This document shows, in pieces, positions 15,174 through 15,701 of a DNA stretch of 15,701 bases. The stretch's first letter is position 1; each line of letters begins with the position of its first letter. The position numbers and the translations under genes are program-made. This DNA comes from Acidothermaceae bacterium. GTDB taxonomy: Bacteria; Actinomycetota; Actinomycetes; Acidothermales; Acidothermaceae. Below the pieces are notes generated by a model that saw nothing but the letters and a program-made list of their open reading frames with translations, was not told where the DNA came from and ran no database searches. The stretch spans positions 1 through 15,701 of the forward strand of contig JAICLV010000049.1 of assembly GCA_025925185.1 (NCBI GenBank), written 5' to 3'.

Positions 15174-15701
15174 GTGACGGAGTCGTCGGTCGAGGACGGC
15201 CGTCAGGTAAGGGTCTTCTTGCTTGACGACCACGAGGTCGTGCGGCGCGGCGTCAAAGACCTGCTCGAGGCGGACGGCGACATCGTCGTCGTCGGTGAAG
15301 GCGGCACCGCGGCCGAAGCGATTGCGCGGGTCCCCGCGGTGCGCCCTGACGTCGCGGTGCTCGACGTGCGACTGCCGGACGGCGACGGAGTGACGGTGTG
15401 CCGGGAGCTGCGCTCGAAGATGCCCGAACTCGGCTGCTTGATGCTTACGTCGTTCGCTGACGACGACGCGTTGTACGACGCGATCCTCGCCGGCGCGGCC
15501 GGGTACGTCCTGAAACAGATCAAGGGCCGTGATTTGATCGCGGCGGTGCACACCATCGCGGCCGGTGGGTCGCTGCTTGACGCGAAGGCAACGGCGCGGG
15601 TCATGCAGCGTTTGCGCGACGAGGCCGCCGACCGCGAACGGGCAGACCCGTACGCCGCGCTCACCGAGCAGGAGCGGCGGATTCTCGAACTGATCGGCGA
15701 A
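15174..15701 (+). CDS. dosR: DosR/DevR-like NarL-family response regulator (3' end outside window)
   Basis: First 176 residues of a two-component response regulator. The receiver domain closely resembles M. tuberculosis Dos[22 protein letters not shown], then [16 protein letters not shown] with phospho-acceptor Asp64, [28 protein letters not shown] with Thr92 and Lys114, and [18 protein letters not shown]. The LuxR-type DNA-binding domain is just starting at [14 protein letters not shown] where the window ends. GGGAG at 15164-15168 lies 5 nt before GTG 15174. The cognate kinase is probably the DosS-like protein 4.7 kb upstream, and a target box lies at 11381-11400. It diverges from the ligase fusion gene. 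A degenerate DosR-like sequence at 15068-15087 could allow autoregulation. Confidence 0.95.
   Translation, partial: MTESSVEDGRQVRVFLLDDHEVVRRGVKDLLEADGDIVVVGEGGTAAEAIARVPAVRPDVAVLDVRLPDGDGVTVCRELRSKMPELGCLMLTSFADDDALYDAILAGAAGYVLKQIKGRDLIAAVHTIAAGGSLLDAKATARVMQRLRDEAADRERADPYAALTEQERRILELIGE

Overview
The window is GC-rich, with third codon positions almost all G or C. Several genes use GTG starts, and the gene families are actinobacterial: a DosS/DosT-type sensor kinase, a DosR/DevR-type regulator, a CtpE-type P-ATPase and an N-terminal-GNAT acetyl-CoA ligase fusion. It is most likely chromosomal DNA of a free-living actinomycete. The genus cannot be fixed from this sequence. No rRNA, tRNA, transposase, integrase or CRISPR array is visible.

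Layout, left to right. The 3' part of pta (phosphate acetyltransferase, +) meets a ClC-family chloride transporter with two CBS domains (-); their stop codons overlap in the palindrome CTAG. A MarR-family regulator (-) lies directly upstream of the ClC gene in the same direction, and a nearly repeated 15-bp motif precedes both starts. Next come a short stretch with a degenerate 12-bp repeat, a probable small membrane protein (-), a strong hairpin terminator and a YceI-like protein (-). A YihY/BrkB membrane protein (+) diverges from it across a TetR-like palindrome and is convergent, with overlap, to a CtpE-like cation ATPase (-). Divergent from the ATPase is a GAF-GAF histidine kinase of the DosS/DosT type (+). 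It is followed by a convergent pair, a PRC-barrel protein and a PPOX/flavin-split-barrel protein (both -), and then a universal stress protein (+). A bidirectional terminator separates the stress protein from the GNAT/CoA-ligase/ATP-grasp fusion (-). The window ends inside a DosR-like response regulator (+), cut off at the start of its DNA-binding domain.

The strongest reading is a hypoxia/dormancy (DosR-type) island. A perfect DosR-box core, GGGACTTTAGTCCC, lies in the divergent intergenic region between the PPOX-PRC pair and the Usp gene. The sensor kinase keeps the haem-ligand His and distal Tyr positions of mycobacterial DosS, and a DosR-type regulator is encoded 4.7 kb away. PPOX-fold proteins and Usp proteins are typical DosR-regulon members in mycobacteria. 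Acetyl-CoA/acetyl-phosphate metabolism (Pta and the ADP-forming ligase fusion) and ion transport (ClC, CtpE) fit a low-energy, low-oxygen programme, but no DosR box was seen at those genes, so their inclusion is inference.

Other regulatory structures worth attention are the duplicated marR/clc motif, the TetR-like operator at yceI, the competing GGTCCCG/CGGGACC hairpins in the yceI leader, and U-rich 16-bp repeats forming the tail of the usp/ligase terminator.
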